In this document: positions 61,401 to 64,000 of the stretch, one piece after another
Layout of the letters: the number at the start of each line of letters is the position of its first letter
Position numbering within the stretch: position 1 is the first letter of the stretch
DNA from: Schoenoplectus triqueter
Lineage: Eukaryota; Streptophyta; Magnoliopsida; Poales; Cyperaceae
Direction: 5' to 3'
Length of the DNA stretch: 64,000 nucleotides
Assembly: GCA_964058805.1 (NCBI GenBank)
Contig: CAXKVV010000401.1
Span: 27,655 to 91,654 of the forward strand
Position numbers and translations under genes: made by a program
The notes under the pieces: model-generated
Databases searched by the model: none
What the model saw: the letters and a program-made list of their open reading frames with translations, nothing else
What the model was told of the DNA's origin: nothing

Positions 61401-64000
61401 AATAATATAATTACTCATAATTATACCTATTAGGAGATTATCTAATAAAAACATCGATATGAATATTCTACGACACTAATTTTGCACAAAACATAAGTAA
61501 GATGCATTAAAATCAGCTTTTTAAACATGTTGATTGAGCTTTTAAAATATTTATTCCGCATAACTGCATATAATTTCATGCAAATTAATATAATTACTCC
61601 TAATTATGCAGATTATAATACTATCGAATTAAAACATCGATATGAATATTTTATGATGCTTATTTTGCACGAAACATAAGTAAGATGCATTATTTAAACA
61701 AGTTGTTCGACTTTTTTTAAATTTTGGGCCGCATAAATACCCATCATTTTGTGAAAATTAATGTAATTACTCTTAATTATGCCTATTGTAAGATTGTCCA
61801 ATTAACACTTCGATATGAATATCCTACGACACAAAGTTTTCATAAAACATAAGTAGAACACATTAGAAACTACTGTTTAAACAAGTTATTTCAGTTTTTC
61901 AAAATTTTAGGCCGCATAACTACAAATAATTTCGTGCAAATTAATATAATCACTCCTAATTATGCCTATTATAAGATTTCTCCAATTAAATCTTCGACAC
62001 GAACATTCTATGATGCTAATTTTGCACAAATCATATGGAATATGTGTTAAAAACTGCTGTTTAAACAAGTTGTTTGAGATTTTCAAAATTTTTGGCCGCC
62101 TAGCTACTCATAATTTCATTAAAATTAATATAATTACTCCTAATTATGCCTATTGTGATGTTCTCCGATTAACACTTCGAAATGAATATCCGACGATACT
62201 AATTTTTCATAAAACATAAGTAAGATATATTAGAAACTGCTGTTCAAACGAGTTGTTTAAGATTTTTAACATTTTTTACCTCATAACTACACATAATTTC
62301 ATGAAAATTAATACAAATACTCCTAACTATGACTATTAGAAGATTATCCCATTAAAACATCGATATGAACGTTCAACGACACTAATTTTGCGTAAAAATT
62401 AAGTAAGACGCATTAAAAAGCTGTTTGAAGAAGTTGTTTAATTCTTTTTTAATTTTTGGCTGAATAAATACTCAAAATTTCGTGCAAATTAATAAATTTA
62501 CTCCTAATTATGCCTATTGTCAGATTGTCCAATTAACACTTCGATATTAATATCCTACGAGACTAAATTTTCGTAAAACATAAGTAAGATACATTACAAA
62601 GTGCTGTTTAACCAAGTTGTTTAAGGTAATTGTCCATTACTACATATAATTTCGTAAAAAATAATATAATTACTCATAATTATACCTATTAGGAGATTAT
62701 CTAATAAAAACATCGATATGAATATTCTACGACACTAATTTTGCACAAAACATAAGTAAGATGCACTAAAAACAGCTTTTTAAACATGTTGATTGAGCTT
62801 TTAAAATATTTATTCCGCATAACTGCATATAATTTCATGCAAATTAATATAATTACTCCTAATTATGCAAATTATAATACTATCGAATTAAAACATCGAT
62901 ATGAATATTTTATGATGCTTATTTTGCACGAAACATAAGTAAGATGCATTATTTAAACAAGTTGTTCGACTTTTTTTAAATTTTGGGCCGCATAAATACC
63001 CATCATTTTGTGAAAATAAATGTAATTACTCTTAATTATGCCTATTGTAAGATTGTCCAATTAACACTTCGATATGAATATCCTACGACACAAAGTTTTC
63101 ATAAAACATAAGTAAAACACATTAGAAACTACTGTTTAAACAAGTTATTTCAGTTTTTCAAAATTTTAGGCCGCATAACTACAAATAATTTCGTGCAAAT
63201 TAATATAATCACTCCTAATTATGCCTATTATAAGATTTTTCCAATTAACACTTCGACACGAACATTCTATGATGCTAATTTTGCACAAATCATATGGAAT
63301 ATGTGTTAAAAACTGCTGTTTAAACAAGTTGTTTGAGATTTTCAAAATTTTTGGCCGCCTAGCTACTCATAATTTCGTTAAAATTAATATAATTACTCCT
63401 AATTATGCCTATTGTGATGTTCTCCGATTAACACTTCGAAATGAATATCCGACGATACTAATTTTTCATAAAACATAAGTAAGATATATTAGAAACTGCT
63501 GTTCAAACGAGTTGTTTAAGATTTTTAACATTTTTTACCTCATAACTACACATAATTTCATGAAAATTAATACAAATACTCCTAACTATGCCTATTAGAA
63601 GATTATCCCATTAAAACATCGATATGAACGTTCAACGACACTAATTTTGCGTAAAAATTAAGTAAGACGCATTAAAAAGCTGTTTGAAGAAGTTGTTTAA
63701 TTCTTTTTTAATTTTTGGCTGAATAAATACTCAAAATTTCGTGCAAATTAATAAATTTACTCCTAATTATGCCTATTGTCAGATTGTCCAATTAACACGT
63801 CGATATTAATATCCTACGAGACTAAATTTTCGTAAAACATAAGTAAGATACATTACAAAGTGCTGTTTAACCAAGTTGTTTAAGGTAATTGTCCATTACT
63901 ACATAAAATTTCGTAAAAAATAATATAATTACTCATAATTATACCTATTAGGAGATTATCTAATAAAAACATCGATATGAATATTCTACGACACTAATTT
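55442..64000. repeat. AT-rich satellite in 1259/1260-bp higher-order repeats (right block)
   Basis: This continues the same seven-monomer HOR in phase for about 6.8 blocks to the window end (block landmarks 55664, 56923, 58183, 59443, 60703, 61962, 63221). Three neighbouring blocks are 1260 bp because of a one-base insertion (AATAAAACACATCG at 57666, 58926 and 60186). Blocks starting at 56923 and 61962 share two variants (TATAAGATTTC and CTATGACTATT) absent from the three blocks between them. Several monomers carry the dyad ATAATTA-CTCC-TAATTAT. No coding region or transposon is seen to the right of 55446. Confidence 0.95.

Overview
The window reads as plant constitutive heterochromatin, most likely pericentromeric or centromeric. 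It holds two unrelated satellite arrays and one very large LTR retrotransposon lineage sitting inside one of them. The plant assignment rests on the Tat-type Ty3/Gypsy polyprotein (two RNase H domains) and on canonical plant TATA boxes in the LTR. No host protein gene, tRNA or rRNA was recognised. The species cannot be named from the sequence; a monocot is possible because the LTR carries phrases such as GTGGGACCCACATGTCAG that are common in grass intergenic DNA, but this is weak.

Layout. (1) 1-25268: a GC- and CpG-rich tandem array with a basic unit of 58 bp, organised into nested multi-kilobase duplications with offsets of 463, 3479, 4034 and 4491 bp. (2) 25269-31261: an abrupt change to an AT-rich satellite of about 180-bp monomers, arranged as a seven-monomer higher-order repeat (HOR) of 1259 bp. 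(3) 31262-38630: a 7369-bp LTR standing alone in that satellite between perfect 5-bp target duplications (CCCAT). (4) 38631-39210: about 570 bp of the same satellite continuing in phase, ending in a short filler junction. (5) 39211-48086: a 5'-intact but 3'-truncated internal region of a minus-strand element. Its single 2914-codon reading frame runs gag, zinc knuckle, protease, second zinc knuckle, reverse transcriptase, RNase H, second RNase H, integrase, and is cut off inside the integrase C-terminal region. (6) 48087-55441: its 5' LTR (7355 bp). (7) 55442-64000: the HOR satellite again, still running at the window edge.

The main result is a reconstructable rearrangement history. The two LTRs and the roughly 570 bp of satellite to the right of each form a duplicated block (offset 16811) sharing private satellite variants. 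The two LTRs differ by about 21 substitutions in the first 1.34 kb but only about 5 in the remaining 6.0 kb. This fits an old insertion into the HOR, a later illegitimate duplication joining satellite to pol, and solo-LTR formation by LTR-LTR recombination, leaving a mosaic left LTR.

Other points of interest are the unusually long LTRs; two tandem TATA-plus-hairpin modules near the 5' end of the LTR whose hairpin stems differ by compensating changes; a second copy of the nucleocapsid-like zinc-knuckle module lying between protease and reverse transcriptase; and evidence of in-register cassette exchange and four-unit superperiodicity inside the satellites.
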